This document shows positions 18,555 through 28,109 of a DNA stretch of 64,000 bases, in pieces; the first letter of the stretch is position 1, and every line of letters starts with the position of its first letter. The DNA is from an uncultured Oscillospiraceae bacterium (GTDB lineage: Bacteria; Bacillota; Clostridia; Oscillospirales; Acutalibacteraceae): NCBI GenBank assembly GCA_949293315.1, contig CASFCH010000046.1, positions 1 through 64,000 of the forward strand, read 5' to 3'. The position numbers and the translations under genes are program-made. The notes beneath the pieces are model-generated. The model saw only the letters and a list, made by a program, of their open reading frames with translations, did not search any database and was not told the origin of the DNA.

Positions 18555-18979
18555 TACTGCTCACCACCCGTTTCTTCCTTAGTCACAAATTTGCATTTCA
18601 CGGGGAGCTTGTTCGCCGCAAGGCGCAGCGCCTCCCGCGCGACGGTCTCATCGACGCCGGCGATCTCAAACATCACCCTGCCCGGCTTGACGACGGCCAC
18701 CCAGTACTCGGGCGCGCCCTTACCTTTACCCATTCGGGTTTCAAGCGGCTTTTTGGTGATCGGCTTATCCGGGAAAATCTTGATCCAGACCTTACCGCCG
18801 CGCTTGGTGTAACGCGTCATGGCGACACGGGCCGCCTCGATCTGGTTGGCCGTGATCCAGCACGGCTCCAGAGACTGAAGGCCGTAGGTGCCGTAGCTGA
18901 CCTTATTGCCGCGGGTGGCGGCGCCGGTGAGGCGTCCCCTGTGGACCCTGCGGTATTTTACACGTTTGGGCATCAACAT
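18554..18979 (-). CDS. rplP: 50S ribosomal protein L16
   Basis: It binds near the A-site tRNA elbow and 5S rRNA. The 141 residues begin [19 protein letters not shown] 18979 is nine bases after GGAGG and overlaps the rpsC stop as TAATG; a second ATG at 18973 is the classical MPKRVKYR start but has poorer spacing. Confidence 0.96.
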   Translation of the reverse strand: MLMPKRVKYRRVHRGRLTGAATRGNKVSYGTYGLQSLEPCWITANQIEAARVAMTRYTKRGGKVWIKIFPDKPITKKPLETRMGKGKGAPEYWVAVVKPGRVMFEIAGVDETVAREALRLAANKLPVKCKFVTKEETGGEQ

Positions 18980-19713
18980 TAGCGAGCGCCTCCTTCCTTA
19001 TGAGCTGCGTTGCGCGGAGCCCTCGGCGCCCTGTCGCGGTTGTCGCGGCGCGGGCGGTCGCTCCGCTCGTTCCTCGGCCGGTTGCTGTTGTGCAGCACCT
19101 CGCCGGTGTACAGCCAAACCTTCACACCGATGCGGCCGTACATCTTGGCCTCGGTAAAGCCGTAGTCGATATCGGCACGGATCGTCTGCAGCGGGATCGT
19201 GCCCTCGTGATAGTGCTCCGTGCGGGCGATCTCAGCGCCGCCCAGACGGCCGGAAACCTGGATCTTAATGCCCTTGGCGCCGAGCTTCATCGTGCGGCCG
19301 ATGGCCTGCTTGACCGCGCGGCGGAAGGACGTACGCCTCTCCAGCTGAGCGGCGATGTTCTCCGCGACAAGCTGCGCGTTCAGATCCGGCTGCTTGATCT
19401 CGATGATGTTCAGGCTGACCTCCTTGCCGAGCATCTTCTCGCAGGTGGCCTTGAGCTTATCGATCTCCGCGCCGCCGCGGCCGATGACGATGCCCGGCTT
19501 TGCGCAGTGGATATTGATGCGAACCCTCTTCGCGTCGCGCTCAATCTCGACCTTCGGCACACCGGCCGGCTTCAGGAGATCAAGGAGGAAGTTACGCAGT
19601 TTGTAATCTTCCACAAGGGTATCGCCGAATTCGCTGTCTTTTGCATACCAGCGGGATTCCCAGTCTTTAATCACGCCGACGCGAAAGCCGGTCGGATTGA
19701 TTTTCTGTCCCAT
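18979..19713 (-). CDS. rpsC: 30S ribosomal protein S3
   Basis: Head protein lining the mRNA entry channel, with helicase activity. An N-terminal KH domain ([13 protein letters not shown]) and the C-terminal S3 domain ([22 protein letters not shown]) are complete. The 244 residues include an Arg/Asn-rich tail of about 30 residues beyond the core, longer than in Bacillus. Confidence 0.98.
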   Translation of the reverse strand: MGQKINPTGFRVGVIKDWESRWYAKDSEFGDTLVEDYKLRNFLLDLLKPAGVPKVEIERDAKRVRINIHCAKPGIVIGRGGAEIDKLKATCEKMLGKEVSLNIIEIKQPDLNAQLVAENIAAQLERRTSFRRAVKQAIGRTMKLGAKGIKIQVSGRLGGAEIARTEHYHEGTIPLQTIRADIDYGFTEAKMYGRIGVKVWLYTGEVLHNSNRPRNERSDRPRRDNRDRAPRAPRNAAHKEGGAR

Positions 19714-19732
19714 ATTGCTGCCTCCTCCTTAA

Positions 19733-20074
19733 TTATTCCTGCTCCTTGAGCACAAGGGTGATATGCGATGTACGCTTGTTGATGCGGTAGGCCCTGCCGT
19801 GGGCACGCGGGCGGATGCGCTTGAGCATCGGACCGGGGCAAACGTAGCAGGTGTCCACATACAGGCGGGACACATCCATGTTCTTGTTGTTCTCGGCGTT
19901 GGCCATCGCCGATTTGAGCAGCTTCTCAAGCGGTTCACACGCGGCCTTGGGCGTGTACTTGAGAATGGCCATCGCCTTGTCGGCAGGCTGCTTCCTGATC
20001 AGATCAAGAACAATCTGCACCTTGCGCGGCGATATGCGCACATTGGTCGCTTTTGCAATTGCCTGAGCTTCCAT
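19733..20074 (-). CDS. rplV: 50S ribosomal protein L22
   Basis: Its beta-hairpin lines the peptide exit tunnel. It has 113 residues, with [16 protein letters not shown] and the hairpin region [20 protein letters not shown], where erythromycin-resistance changes arise in other bacteria; it looks wild type. Confidence 0.98.
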   Translation of the reverse strand: MEAQAIAKATNVRISPRKVQIVLDLIRKQPADKAMAILKYTPKAACEPLEKLLKSAMANAENNKNMDVSRLYVDTCYVCPGPMLKRIRPRAHGRAYRINKRTSHITLVLKEQE

Positions 20075-20097
20075 TTAATACACTCCTTTCGACCGAA

Positions 20098-20379
20098 TTA
20101 CTTACCGTTGTTGGAAGTCTTGGAGCCGGCGTGGCCCTTAAACGTCCTTGTCGGAGCAAACTCACCGAGCTTGTGGCCGACCATATCCTCCGTCACATAG
20201 ACCGGGACGTGCTTGCGCCCGTCATGGACGGCGAAGGTGTGGCCGACAAACTCCGGGAAAATCGTGGAGCTGCGGCTCCACGTCTTAACGACGATCTTCT
20301 CGCCCTTCTCGTTCATCTGCTGGACTTTTTTGTAAAGCGACGCTTCAACAAAAGGTCCTTTCTTAATGCTTCTGCCCAT
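20098..20379 (-). CDS. rpsS: 30S ribosomal protein S19
   Basis: Head protein paired with S13. It has 93 residues: [19 protein letters not shown] and [25 protein letters not shown] upstream. Confidence 0.98.
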   Translation of the reverse strand: MGRSIKKGPFVEASLYKKVQQMNEKGEKIVVKTWSRSSTIFPEFVGHTFAVHDGRKHVPVYVTEDMVGHKLGEFAPTRTFKGHAGSKTSNNGK

Positions 20380-20400
20380 TATTCAAGCTCCTTTCATCGA

Positions 20401-21234
20401 CTACTTACCGTTGCGGCGTTTTACAATGAACTTATCCGAACGATTCTTCTTGGCGCGCGTCTTATAGCCGAGAGCGGGCTTGCCCCACGGGGTGACAGGG
20501 CCGGGACGGCCGATCGGGGACTTGCCCTCACCACCGCCGTGCGGGTGGTCGTTCGGGTTCATGACGGAGCCGCGGACAGTCGGGCGGATGCCCAGATGGC
20601 GGGTGCGGCCGGCCTTGCCGAGCTTGACGTTCTCGTGGTCGACATTGCCAACCTGGCCAACCGTGGCCATGCAGTCTGCGGAGACGTTGCGCAGCTCGCC
20701 GGAGGGCAGACGGAGCAGCGCATACACGCCCTCCTTCGCCATCAGCTGAGCGGCATTTCCGGCGCTGCGGGCGAGCTGGCCGCCGCGGCCCGGATTGAGC
20801 TCAACGTTGTGCACGAACGTACCGGTCGGGATCGCGGAGAGCGGCAGGGCGTTGCCCGGCTTGATATCCGCGGAGGCGCCGGACTCCACCTTGTCGCCCG
20901 CCTTGAGCCCCTCGGGCGCGAGGATGTAGCTCTTCGTGCCGTCGGTGTACTCGATCAGCGCAATGTGCGCGGAACGGTTGGGGTCGTACTCAAGGCGCAG
21001 GACAGTGGCCTCCATATCGGTCTTATCGCGCTTGAAATCAATGATGCGGTACTTTTTGCGGTTGCCGCCGCCGCGGTGGCGGACGGTGATGCGGCCATAG
21101 CTGTTGCGGCCTGCCTTATTGTTGAGCTTGGCGAGAAGGCTGCGCTCGGGGCCGCCCTTCCACAGCTCGGAATAATCCGTAACCGACGTGTTCCTGCGGG
21201 AATTCGACGTCGGCTTGTAGACCTTAATCGACAT
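20401..21234 (-). CDS. rplB: 50S ribosomal protein L2
   Basis: Large-subunit protein needed for subunit association and the peptidyl-transferase centre. The start [15 protein letters not shown] at 21234 follows AGGAGTG. It has 277 residues; the catalytic-region histidine segment [21 protein letters not shown] is intact. Confidence 0.98.
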   Translation of the reverse strand: MSIKVYKPTSNSRRNTSVTDYSELWKGGPERSLLAKLNNKAGRNSYGRITVRHRGGGNRKKYRIIDFKRDKTDMEATVLRLEYDPNRSAHIALIEYTDGTKSYILAPEGLKAGDKVESGASADIKPGNALPLSAIPTGTFVHNVELNPGRGGQLARSAGNAAQLMAKEGVYALLRLPSGELRNVSADCMATVGQVGNVDHENVKLGKAGRTRHLGIRPTVRGSVMNPNDHPHGGGEGKSPIGRPGPVTPWGKPALGYKTRAKKNRSDKFIVKRRNGK

Positions 21235-21327
21235 TCGTTTCACACTCCTATAGCGGTTTCGCGGAGCATGTCGTACTCCATACCTCACCGCCGGGTTAAA
21301 TTAATTTTTCAGCGTATCGGACAGCGC

Positions 21328-21624
21328 TTATGACATGCTCTCGAAGAACTCGATCGTCTTGCTGTCCTCGGTCAGGGTGACGATGGCCTTCTTCCAGGAG
21401 GGCGTAAAGCCGACCGATGCGCCCTGGCGCTTCTGCCTGCCGCGCACATTGATCGTGTTGACCTTGGCGACCTTGACGCCAAAGAGCTTCTCGACCGCAT
21501 TGGCGATCTCGATCTTGTTGGCATCCTTCGCGACGCGGAAGGTATATTTCTTGTACGCGCTGCCGAGCATGGATTCCTCGGTGATGACCGGTTTCAGAAC
21601 GATATCCTGTGCGAGCTTGCTCAT
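21328..21624 (-). CDS. rplW: 50S ribosomal protein L23
   Basis: Tunnel-exit protein that docks trigger factor and SRP. It has 98 residues. Its ATG overlaps the rplD stop (ATGA) and its GGAGG lies inside rplD. Confidence 0.97.
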   Translation of the reverse strand: MSKLAQDIVLKPVITEESMLGSAYKKYTFRVAKDANKIEIANAVEKLFGVKVAKVNTINVRGRQKRQGASVGFTPSWKKAIVTLTEDSKTIEFFESMS

Positions 21625-22244
21625 GCGTACACCTCCTCAATCTTGGAAACGGCATCCTGAAGCACGATGATCGTGTCGCAGTTGAGGATGTCATAGACAT
21701 TCAGCTGGCCGACCAGCGTGGTGCGCACGCCCGCGATGTTGCGCGCGCTGCGGTAAACGACGTCGTCCTTCTCCGGCAGGACGATGAGGACCTTTTTCCC
21801 GGTCTCCAGGTTGCTGAGCACCTGAACCATCTGCTTTGTCTTGATCTCATCGAACGCCAGCTTGTCGAGAACGATCATCTCGCCGCCCGCGACCTTCGTG
21901 GAGAGGGCCGACTTCATGGCCAGACGGCGGATCTTTTTGTTTACGGAGAAGCGGTAATCACGCGGCTTCGGGCCGAGCGCAATGCCGCCGTGCGTCCACT
22001 GGGGAGCGCGCGTGGAACCCTGACGGGCGCGGCCAGTCCCCTTCTGCCTCCAGGGCTTTTTGCCACCGCCGCTCACCTCGGAACGGGTGAGGGTGGACTG
22101 GGTGCCCTGGCGCTGGCTCGCCAGATAGTTGACGACCATCATGTGCATCGCAGGAGCGCTCGGATTGATCCCGAAAACGTCGTCTTTCAGCGCAAGATCG
22201 GAGACCTTTTTGCCGCTCATATCAAAAACTGCTACTGTAGGCAT
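21621..22244 (-). CDS. rplD: 50S ribosomal protein L4
   Basis: Tunnel-constriction protein. It has 207 residues; the extended loop (KPWRQKGTGRARQGSTRAPQWTHGG) is complete. In proteobacteria L4 represses its own operon; whether it does so here is unknown, but an attenuator-like hairpin precedes rpsJ. Confidence 0.98.
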   Translation of the reverse strand: MPTVAVFDMSGKKVSDLALKDDVFGINPSAPAMHMMVVNYLASQRQGTQSTLTRSEVSGGGKKPWRQKGTGRARQGSTRAPQWTHGGIALGPKPRDYRFSVNKKIRRLAMKSALSTKVAGGEMIVLDKLAFDEIKTKQMVQVLSNLETGKKVLIVLPEKDDVVYRSARNIAGVRTTLVGQLNVYDILNCDTIIVLQDAVSKIEEVYA

Positions 22245-22260
22245 CTGTTACACTCCTTCC

Positions 22261-22896
22261 TTACGCTTTCTTGACCGCGTCGGCGATGACGACGACTCCG
22301 CCCTTCGGGCCCGGAACGGCGCCCTTGATGGCGATGAGGTTGTTCTCGGCATCCACCTTGACAACGGTCAGATTCTGAATGGTGACGCGCTCGTGGCCGA
22401 GGTGGCCGGCGAGCTTTTTGCCCTTGAACACGCGGGACGGATCGCTGCACGCGCCGAGGGAACCTGCATGGCGGGCCACCGGGCCGGTACCGTGGGACTC
22501 CTTGAGGCGGGCGAAATTCCAGCGCTTGATGGCGCCGGCCGTCCCCTTGCCCTTGCTGGTGCCGACGACATCGACGATGTCGCCCGCCGCAAAGACATCG
22601 GCCTTCAGGACATCACCGGTATTGAAGCCGGAGCAGTCCTTAAAGCGGAACTCACGCAGCACCTTCTTGGGGGCCACGTCGTTTTTCTTGAAGTGGCCCT
22701 TCATGGGCTTGTTGACGCGCTGTGCCTTGACGTCGCCGAAGCCGAGCTGCACGGCCTCATAGCCGTCGTTCTCGGCCGTCTTCTTCGTGACGACCGCGCA
22801 CGGGCCCGCCTCTACGACGGTCACGGGAACGACGTTGCCGTTCTCGTCGAAAATCTGCGTCATACCGATTTTCTTGCCAATTAGACCTTTTTGCAT
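22261..22896 (-). CDS. rplC: 50S ribosomal protein L3
   Basis: Large-subunit protein near the peptidyl-transferase centre. It has 211 residues. The N-terminus [18 protein letters not shown] and the loop [20 protein letters not shown] (site of pleuromutilin-resistance changes elsewhere) are seen. AGGAGG precedes ATG. Confidence 0.98.
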   Translation of the reverse strand: MQKGLIGKKIGMTQIFDENGNVVPVTVVEAGPCAVVTKKTAENDGYEAVQLGFGDVKAQRVNKPMKGHFKKNDVAPKKVLREFRFKDCSGFNTGDVLKADVFAAGDIVDVVGTSKGKGTAGAIKRWNFARLKESHGTGPVARHAGSLGACSDPSRVFKGKKLAGHLGHERVTIQNLTVVKVDAENNLIAIKGAVPGPKGGVVVIADAVKKA

Positions 22897-22960
22897 GTAT
22901 TTTTCCTCCTGTTTCGGTTATTGGTTGACCTCTCGGCCAACTTGACCTTTCGGCGCGGGA

Positions 22961-23272
22961 TCAGAGCTTGATCTCGATCTCGACGCCGGCGGGAAGCTCA
23001 AGACCTGTCAGGGCCTCAACCGTTTTGTTTGAGGGCCTGAGAATGTCGATAAGCCTTTTGTGCGTGCGCTGCTCAAACTGCTCGCGGGAATCCTTGTACT
23101 TGTGCACCGCGCGGAGGATCGTGACGACCTCTTTCTCCGTCGGGAGCGGCACGGGGCCGGAAACCTGAGCGCCTGTGCGGCGCGCCGTCTCAAGAATTTT
23201 CTCTGCGGCCTTGTCCACCAGATTGTGGTCGTAGCCCTTGAGCCGGATACGGATTTTTTCTTTGACTGCCAT
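22961..23272 (-). CDS. rpsJ: 30S ribosomal protein S10
   Basis: Head protein and, as NusE, partner of NusB in antitermination. The start [17 protein letters not shown] at 23272 follows AAGGAGG, giving the normal 103 residues; the open frame further upstream lies in the untranslated leader. First gene of the 31-gene operon. Confidence 0.98.
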   Translation of the reverse strand: MAVKEKIRIRLKGYDHNLVDKAAEKILETARRTGAQVSGPVPLPTEKEVVTILRAVHKYKDSREQFEQRTHKRLIDILRPSNKTVEALTGLELPAGVEIEIKL

Positions 23273-23350
23273 TGTTCTGCCTCCTTGAAATTGGCGGGCA
23301 TCGCTTTGATTTTCTGTACACTCATCCGGGTGTTCACATCCGGGTAAATG

Positions 23351-23374
23351 AAAAACCGGAAAATTCATTTCCGG
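23351..23374 (-). promoter_or_regulatory. Attenuator-like hairpin in the rpsJ leader
   Basis: On the minus strand, CCGGAAA and TTTCCGG pair around a 5-base loop (stems 23356-23362 and 23368-23374) and are followed by five T. It lies about 80 bases before rpsJ and about 160 after the promoter, the geometry of a leader terminator. Function is inferred. Confidence 0.5.
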
Positions 23375-23538
23375 GTACAGCATTTCAAAACGTCCGGGAC
23401 CGCACTGACAGCAGGCACCCCGGTATTGATCGCCCGGTTTAAAATCGGACATACTCCGCGGAAATTCCCCGCCTCTGAGGGCGGCCACCTCCCGCATCAT
23501 CGCATGACTGCACACATATCCCATACGCGTGCTTCAAT

Positions 23539-23567
23539 ATCATACCATATATTCCTGTCAAATGCAA
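23539..23567 (-). promoter_or_regulatory. Promoter of the S10-spc-alpha operon
   Basis: TTGCAT (23562-23567) and TATGAT (23539-23544) are 17 bases apart on the minus strand, with TG before the -10 (TGGTATGAT). The transcript would start near 23532, leaving a leader of about 260 bases before rpsJ. Confidence 0.75.
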
Positions 23568-23725
23568 CAATTATTTTCAAAAAAATTTGGCAGGTCCAAT
23601 GTTTTCTCCGCTTCCGCCTCCCCTGCCCTTTCTGTTTCATTATATATTATATATACATGCAACCGGGATCTCAAGAGCGCGCGAATTCCGGCGCACCAAA
23701 TCGTCCCCGGCCGTAAAAATGACCA

Positions 23726-23754
23726 TTGATTTCCCAACGCATATTTGATACAAT
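23726..23754 (+). promoter_or_regulatory. Promoter of lipoprotein nuclease gene
   Basis: TTGATT (23726-23731) and TACAAT (23749-23754) are 17 bases apart. Confidence 0.65.
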
Positions 23755-23922
23755 ATTTTTGTATATTTCATCTTGAATATAAGAGATATCGGGGATAAAA
23801 AACGTGAGAAATGACGCGAAAGGAAATTACCCGCGCATCATCCACCATTTTCCTGATCCAGATATTCGGCGCGGCGGGCGCGGCCCGGCCGATTACTATA
23901 AAAATGACAGGAGGAAAAAGAT

Positions 23923-25080
23923 TTGAAAAGTCGTTTCATGAAATTTTTGGCCCTGAGCATGTCCGCAGTCGCTCTTTTCAGCTTTGCATCATGCGGAGGC
24001 GGTACCGATCCGGAATCATCCACCCGCCCGAGCGAGAGTGCAGCCGCGGTCTTTGATCCCTCTGATCCGACCGCCCCCTCCCAGACACAGGATGAGGCTG
24101 CCGGTGAGACGCCGTCTCCGACCGGCGGCAATCAGCAGCAGAGCGGTTCAGGCGGTACGGGCGGCGGGAACGCCTCCGGTGGGAATACGGCCGGCGGAAG
24201 CGGCATCTCCGGCGGGGACAGCCAGGGCGGCGGAAACAACAGTCCCGGCGGCGCCGGCGGAACGGACAGCACGCCGACATTTGACAACACCCGTCTTCGC
24301 ATCGCCAGCTATAACACGGCGGCCCCGTGGGGCAGCTTCTGGCAGGGGACTGCGAGCGGCACGCGCGTCAAGCTGTTTGCCGAAGAACTCAAGGCTCTGG
24401 CCCCGGACTCCATGGGCGTACAGGAGATCAACAGCGACTGGGTCGGAAAGCTGGCGGAGAGCGCGCCGGGCTATGCCTATTACGGGGTAAAACGCGGCGG
24501 CGATAAAAACGAAAAAGAGAGTGAAATGAGCGGGATCTTCTATCTGAAAGATAAGTACGATCTGCTTGAGAGCGACACGTTCTGGATCTCCGAAACGCCC
24601 GATGTCATGAGCAAGTATCCGGGCGCGGGATGCAATCGCGTATGCTCGTATGTGGTGCTGAAGAACAAGCAGACCGGCTTTACCTACGCCCATCTGAACA
24701 CCCATCTGGATAACGCAAGTGAAGATGCGCGAATTTTGGGCGGAAAACTGGTCGCTCAAAAGGCCCAGGACCTGAACAAAAAGTACGGCGGAAGTCTGAC
24801 AACCATCGTGACCGGCGATTTTAACCAGTACCTAACCAGCACAGCCTGCGCCCCGCTGCTGGACGCGGGATATAAGAGCGCCTCCGCCGTCAATCCCAAC
24901 GCCGAAAACATGCCCACTTATCACGGGTGGGGCGAATATACCAGCGGCCACCCGATCGATTTTATCTTCTACGGCGGCGCGCTCGGGGCGCAGAGCTTCA
25001 CCATTCACAATCAGAAAACCGGCAGCTCCTATACGTCCGATCACTGGTGCATCAGCGCCGACTTCTCGATTCAGGAATAA
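23923..25080 (+). CDS. Lipoprotein of the endonuclease/exonuclease/phosphatase family
   Basis: A secreted, lipid-anchored metal-dependent phosphoesterase; it may cleave DNA, phosphoinositides or phospholipid headgroups. The signal peptide ends in a lipobox-like FASC with Cys24, followed by an acidic and then Gly/Ser/Asn-rich linker (about 60-115) that holds the domain away from the membrane. The EEP domain (about 118-385) shows QEIN, NTHLD, GDFNQY, HPIDFIF and the final SDHW. The start is a TTG seven bases after GGAGG; an ATG at 23938 would leave a shorter signal peptide and lacks an SD. It has its own promoter and terminator. Confidence 0.88.
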   Translation: MKSRFMKFLALSMSAVALFSFASCGGGTDPESSTRPSESAAAVFDPSDPTAPSQTQDEAAGETPSPTGGNQQQSGSGGTGGGNASGGNTAGGSGISGGDSQGGGNNSPGGAGGTDSTPTFDNTRLRIASYNTAAPWGSFWQGTASGTRVKLFAEELKALAPDSMGVQEINSDWVGKLAESAPGYAYYGVKRGGDKNEKESEMSGIFYLKDKYDLLESDTFWISETPDVMSKYPGAGCNRVCSYVVLKNKQTGFTYAHLNTHLDNASEDARILGGKLVAQKAQDLNKKYGGSLTTIVTGDFNQYLTSTACAPLLDAGYKSASAVNPNAENMPTYHGWGEYTSGHPIDFIFYGGALGAQSFTIHNQKTGSSYTSDHWCISADFSIQE

Positions 25081-25108
25081 CGGTACTGCCGCCCTGATTA
25101 CAAAAAAG

Positions 25109-25140
25109 AGGGAGAAATTTTAGTTTCTCCCTGTTTTTTT
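25109..25140 (+). terminator. Terminator of lipoprotein nuclease gene
   Basis: AGGGAGAAA and TTTCTCCCT form a 9-bp stem, followed by G and seven T. Confidence 0.92.
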
Positions 25141-25197
25141 ATTCTGTTCTATGATATCATAGATAACATCATCAAACCCATTGGAGGGATCTGCTTC

Positions 25198-25926
25198 ATG
25201 ATCTATATCCACACGTTTTTCTGGCTGCTCTACTTTGTCGGCTATCTGATTGTAATGACGCCCAGCAATATTTATATGTGGTACCTGACTAAAAAGGGCC
25301 GCATCAAGGAGCGCGACCAGTATATTCAGCGCATCATCTACAAATGGGCGCGCCGCATGATGAAGGCCGGCGGTGCAAAAATGGAGGTCTGCGGCGCCGA
25401 AAACATTCCAAAGGACACGCCTGTCCTCTTTACGCCGAACCATCAGGGAATGTATGACGTCCCCGCGATGATCACCGGCCTGGACGCCCCGCACGGCCTG
25501 GTCGCCAAGAAGGAGGCGCTCAAATACCCCATCCTGCGTACCTGGATGAAGTATCTGCACTGCGTGTTCATTGACCGTGAAAACCCGCGGGAGGCCGTCA
25601 AGGCACTGAATGAGACCGCGGAGAATATCAAAAACGGCTACTCCATGGTGATTTTCCCGGAGGGAACGCGCTCCCGGTGCGATACCCTGAACGAGTTCAA
25701 ACACGGGGCGTTCAAAATCGCCAAAAAATGCGGATGCCCGATTGTACCCGTGTGCATTGACGGCACGTACCGCATCATGGAGGCAAACGGCGGGATCAAG
25801 ATGAAGCCCGGAAAATTCAAGGTGACGATCTTTGAGCCGATCGACGTCAAAGCCCTCTCCCCCGAGGAGTTCAAGGCGCTCCCGCAAAAGGTACACGATA
25901 TGATCCAGGAACAGATCGGGAAATAA
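25198..25926 (+). CDS. 1-acyl-sn-glycerol-3-phosphate acyltransferase (PlsC family)
   Basis: It transfers an acyl chain to lysophosphatidic acid at the membrane, making phosphatidic acid. An N-terminal hydrophobic segment (about 5-25) is followed by the acyltransferase domain. Motif I reads NHQGMYD (H82, D87), where the more common residue after HQ is Ser. Motif III is FPEGTRS. The length of 242 fits. GGAGG lies upstream of the ATG. It stands alone between two terminators. Confidence 0.9.
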   Translation: MIYIHTFFWLLYFVGYLIVMTPSNIYMWYLTKKGRIKERDQYIQRIIYKWARRMMKAGGAKMEVCGAENIPKDTPVLFTPNHQGMYDVPAMITGLDAPHGLVAKKEALKYPILRTWMKYLHCVFIDRENPREAVKALNETAENIKNGYSMVIFPEGTRSRCDTLNEFKHGAFKIAKKCGCPIVPVCIDGTYRIMEANGGIKMKPGKFKVTIFEPIDVKALSPEEFKALPQKVHDMIQEQIGK

Positions 25927-26271
25927 AAAAGGACTTCAGAGGGCCGCATCTGCACGTAAACCGGCAGCCGCGGCCCTCTTTTTAGATTGATTTTCAATAA
26001 AAACGCAAGTACAGCCCTATGCTGCTCCCTGCAAATACAGTGGATTGCACGCCGCAGCCCCTGAAAAAGAAGACGGAGGCTATGCGCAGCAGTAAAAAGC
26101 TGCAATACGCCGCAAAAGTGAAAAAGAGCTTTTTAAGCGTCAAACTGGCAGATTGACGTGCCAAAACAAGACGGCAGAGCGTCCAATGGCAGACGGAATC
26201 GTTCCGTTGTCATGGGATGCCCTGCCTGTTTTCATGGATCAATGCGGAACTCTGCCCGGCGCAGATCCGTC
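25927..26271. other. Intergenic region after plsC-like gene
   Basis: It holds the terminator at 25938-25983 and otherwise nothing I can name. An A-rich stretch with AAAAAGCT/AGCTTTTT half-sites (about 26094-26134) could fold, but without a clear terminator. No terminator for the converging inositol operon was recognised. Confidence 0.5.
25938..25983 (+). terminator. Terminator of PlsC-family gene
   Basis: AGAGGGCCGC (25938-25947) pairs with GCGGCCCTCT (25970-25979), followed by TTTT. The 22-base loop is long. Confidence 0.7.
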
Positions 26272-27117
26272 CTATGCCCGGTACGGCCGATTGAACACCC
26301 GAATGTGGCGCCTGACATTCTCACAGGTGCCCTGCACCATCGCCGCACTCAGGTCAAAATAGTTGTGCTTCTCCGTGCCGGACATATAGCGCTCCACGCT
26401 GTCCACCAGACTGTTAAAGCTGGCCGTGGCGATGTTCACCTTGCGAATGCCCAGCGAGATGGCCCGCTGAAAGTCCCGGTCCGTGATGCCGCTGCCGCCG
26501 TGCAGGACCAGCGGGATCTCCACCCGCTGCTGGATCTGCTCAAGCACATCAAAGGCCAGGTGCGGCGCGACGGGATAGTTGCCGTGGGCGTTCCCGATGG
26601 CCACGGCCAGCGCATCGATCCCCGTTTGACGGACAAACTCGGCCGCGTCATCCGGGTCCGTGCAGCGAACGCCGTGGTCGGAGGAACCGTCCTCACTGCC
26701 GCCCACCAGCCCCAGCTCCGCCTCTACGGTGGCGCCGTACGGCTTCGCGAGCGCCACAACCTCCTGCACCGCCGCCACATTCTCCTCAAACGGCAGCGCA
26801 GAGGCGTCCAGCATCACGGAGGTAAAGCCCAGCTCCAGCGCCCGGCGCACCGTATCCAGTGTGAGGCCGTGGTCCAGATGCACCGCCACATCCACTTTGG
26901 ACTCCCGCGCCGCCTGCAGCATCATCGGCCCCATCAGATGCAGCGGGGAATGCTTCAGCCGCACCTCGGCGATCTGAAGGATGATGGGGGTATTCAGCTC
27001 TTCCGCCGCCTGGATCGCCCCTTGGACCATCTCCATATTTCCCACGCTGAAAGCGCCGCAGCCCCGGTTCTCCGCCTGCGCCTGGCAGAGCAGCTGCTTC
27101 ATGTGTACCAACGCCAT
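26272..27117 (-). CDS. iolJ: Class II aldolase, 6-phospho-5-dehydro-2-deoxy-D-gluconate type
   Basis: By context it splits 2-deoxy-5-keto-D-gluconate 6-phosphate into dihydroxyacetone phosphate and malonic semialdehyde, the last cleavage step of myo-inositol breakdown. Zinc-aldolase features are HLDHG, EAELG, GNAHGNY, LHGGSG and KVNIAT. The 281 residues match FbaA/GatY/IolJ proteins, which sequence alone does not separate; the operon position decides. It is the last gene, 63 bases after iolE with a strong intercistronic hairpin between. Confidence 0.85.
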   Translation of the reverse strand: MALVHMKQLLCQAQAENRGCGAFSVGNMEMVQGAIQAAEELNTPIILQIAEVRLKHSPLHLMGPMMLQAARESKVDVAVHLDHGLTLDTVRRALELGFTSVMLDASALPFEENVAAVQEVVALAKPYGATVEAELGLVGGSEDGSSDHGVRCTDPDDAAEFVRQTGIDALAVAIGNAHGNYPVAPHLAFDVLEQIQQRVEIPLVLHGGSGITDRDFQRAISLGIRKVNIATASFNSLVDSVERYMSGTEKHNYFDLSAAMVQGTCENVRRHIRVFNRPYRA

Positions 27118-27152
27118 TGTTCATCGCTCCTTCTTGATCTGTTCCCAAAAGA

Positions 27153-27175
27153 GCGCCGCGCATGGTGCGCGGCGC
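27153..27175 (-). other. Intercistronic hairpin between iolE and iolJ
   Basis: GCGCCGCGC and GCGCGGCGC form a perfect 9-bp GC stem with a 5-base loop. No T-run follows on the minus strand, so it may stabilise or process the mRNA and tune IolJ level. Confidence 0.6.
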
Positions 27176-27180
27176 CGCTT

Positions 27181-28080
27181 TTACAGCCCCGTCTTTTCCG
27201 CGATGAATTTCCGCGCGCGGATCGCATATTCCAGCGGATTGGCCTTTGCCGGATCCTGCTCCGCCTCCACGAGCATATATCCCTCGTAGCCCGCGTCCTC
27301 CAGCACCTTGAAAATGGGATCGAAGTCGATGCAGCCGTCGCCCGGAATGGTAAACGCACCCAGGCGTACGCCGTCGAGAAAGCTCAGGTTCTCCCGCCGC
27401 ACCCGCTCCACAACTTCCGGGCGGATATCCTTTAAGTGGACGTGCTTAATGCGGCCCACGTACTTTTGCGCCATCTCCAGCGGATCTGCACCGCAGTAGG
27501 CAAAATGGCCGGTATCGTACAGCAGGCTCACATACTCGGGGTCGGTGTTCGCCATCATACGCTCCACTTCATCGGGGTCCTGAACAACCGTACCCATGTG
27601 GTGGTGGAAGGTCAGAGCGATCCCATACTCCTCCTTCGCGATCCGGCCCAGGCGGTTCATGCCGCTGCAGAAGGTCTCCCACTGTGCGTCATTCATCACA
27701 TACTTGTGCCCGAAGATCGGGGTATTCTGCTGCCCCTGCACGCTGTAGCTCTGCTCGGACGCGCCGATCACCCTGGCGCCCATGGCCTTCAGGAAGGCGA
27801 GCTGGGCGCGGAATTCCCGCTCCACCTCCTCAAACGGCCTGGTGATGAGGAAGCAGGAAAACCACTGGTTGCAGATCTCGATCCCGCGCAGGTCCAGCGC
27901 CTTTTTCAGCACCTCGGGGTCCTTCGGGTACTTATTGCCCACTTCGGAGCCGGTAAAACCGGCCAGTGCCATCTCACTGACGCACTGCTCAAACGTATTC
28001 TCTTTTCCCAAGTCCGGGAGATCGTCATTCGTCCACGCGATGGGGGCGATCCCCAGCTTTACCTTATTTTTATCAAACAT
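27181..28080 (-). CDS. iolE: Inosose dehydratase
   Basis: It dehydrates scyllo-inosose to 3D-(3,5/4)-trihydroxycyclohexane-1,2-dione. The sugar-isomerase-like TIM barrel of the family shows GIAPIAWTNDDLPDLG at the N-terminus and conserved acidic and His residues (LTFHHHMGTVVQ, LLYDTGHFAYCG, HVHLKDI). The start MFDKNKVK at 28080 follows GGAG; the frame stays open upstream to 28113 without an SD. It has 299 residues. Confidence 0.95.
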   Translation of the reverse strand: MFDKNKVKLGIAPIAWTNDDLPDLGKENTFEQCVSEMALAGFTGSEVGNKYPKDPEVLKKALDLRGIEICNQWFSCFLITRPFEEVEREFRAQLAFLKAMGARVIGASEQSYSVQGQQNTPIFGHKYVMNDAQWETFCSGMNRLGRIAKEEYGIALTFHHHMGTVVQDPDEVERMMANTDPEYVSLLYDTGHFAYCGADPLEMAQKYVGRIKHVHLKDIRPEVVERVRRENLSFLDGVRLGAFTIPGDGCIDFDPIFKVLEDAGYEGYMLVEAEQDPAKANPLEYAIRARKFIAEKTGL

Positions 28081-28109
28081 TGATACGCCGCTCCTTTCCG
28101 CAGACGGAT

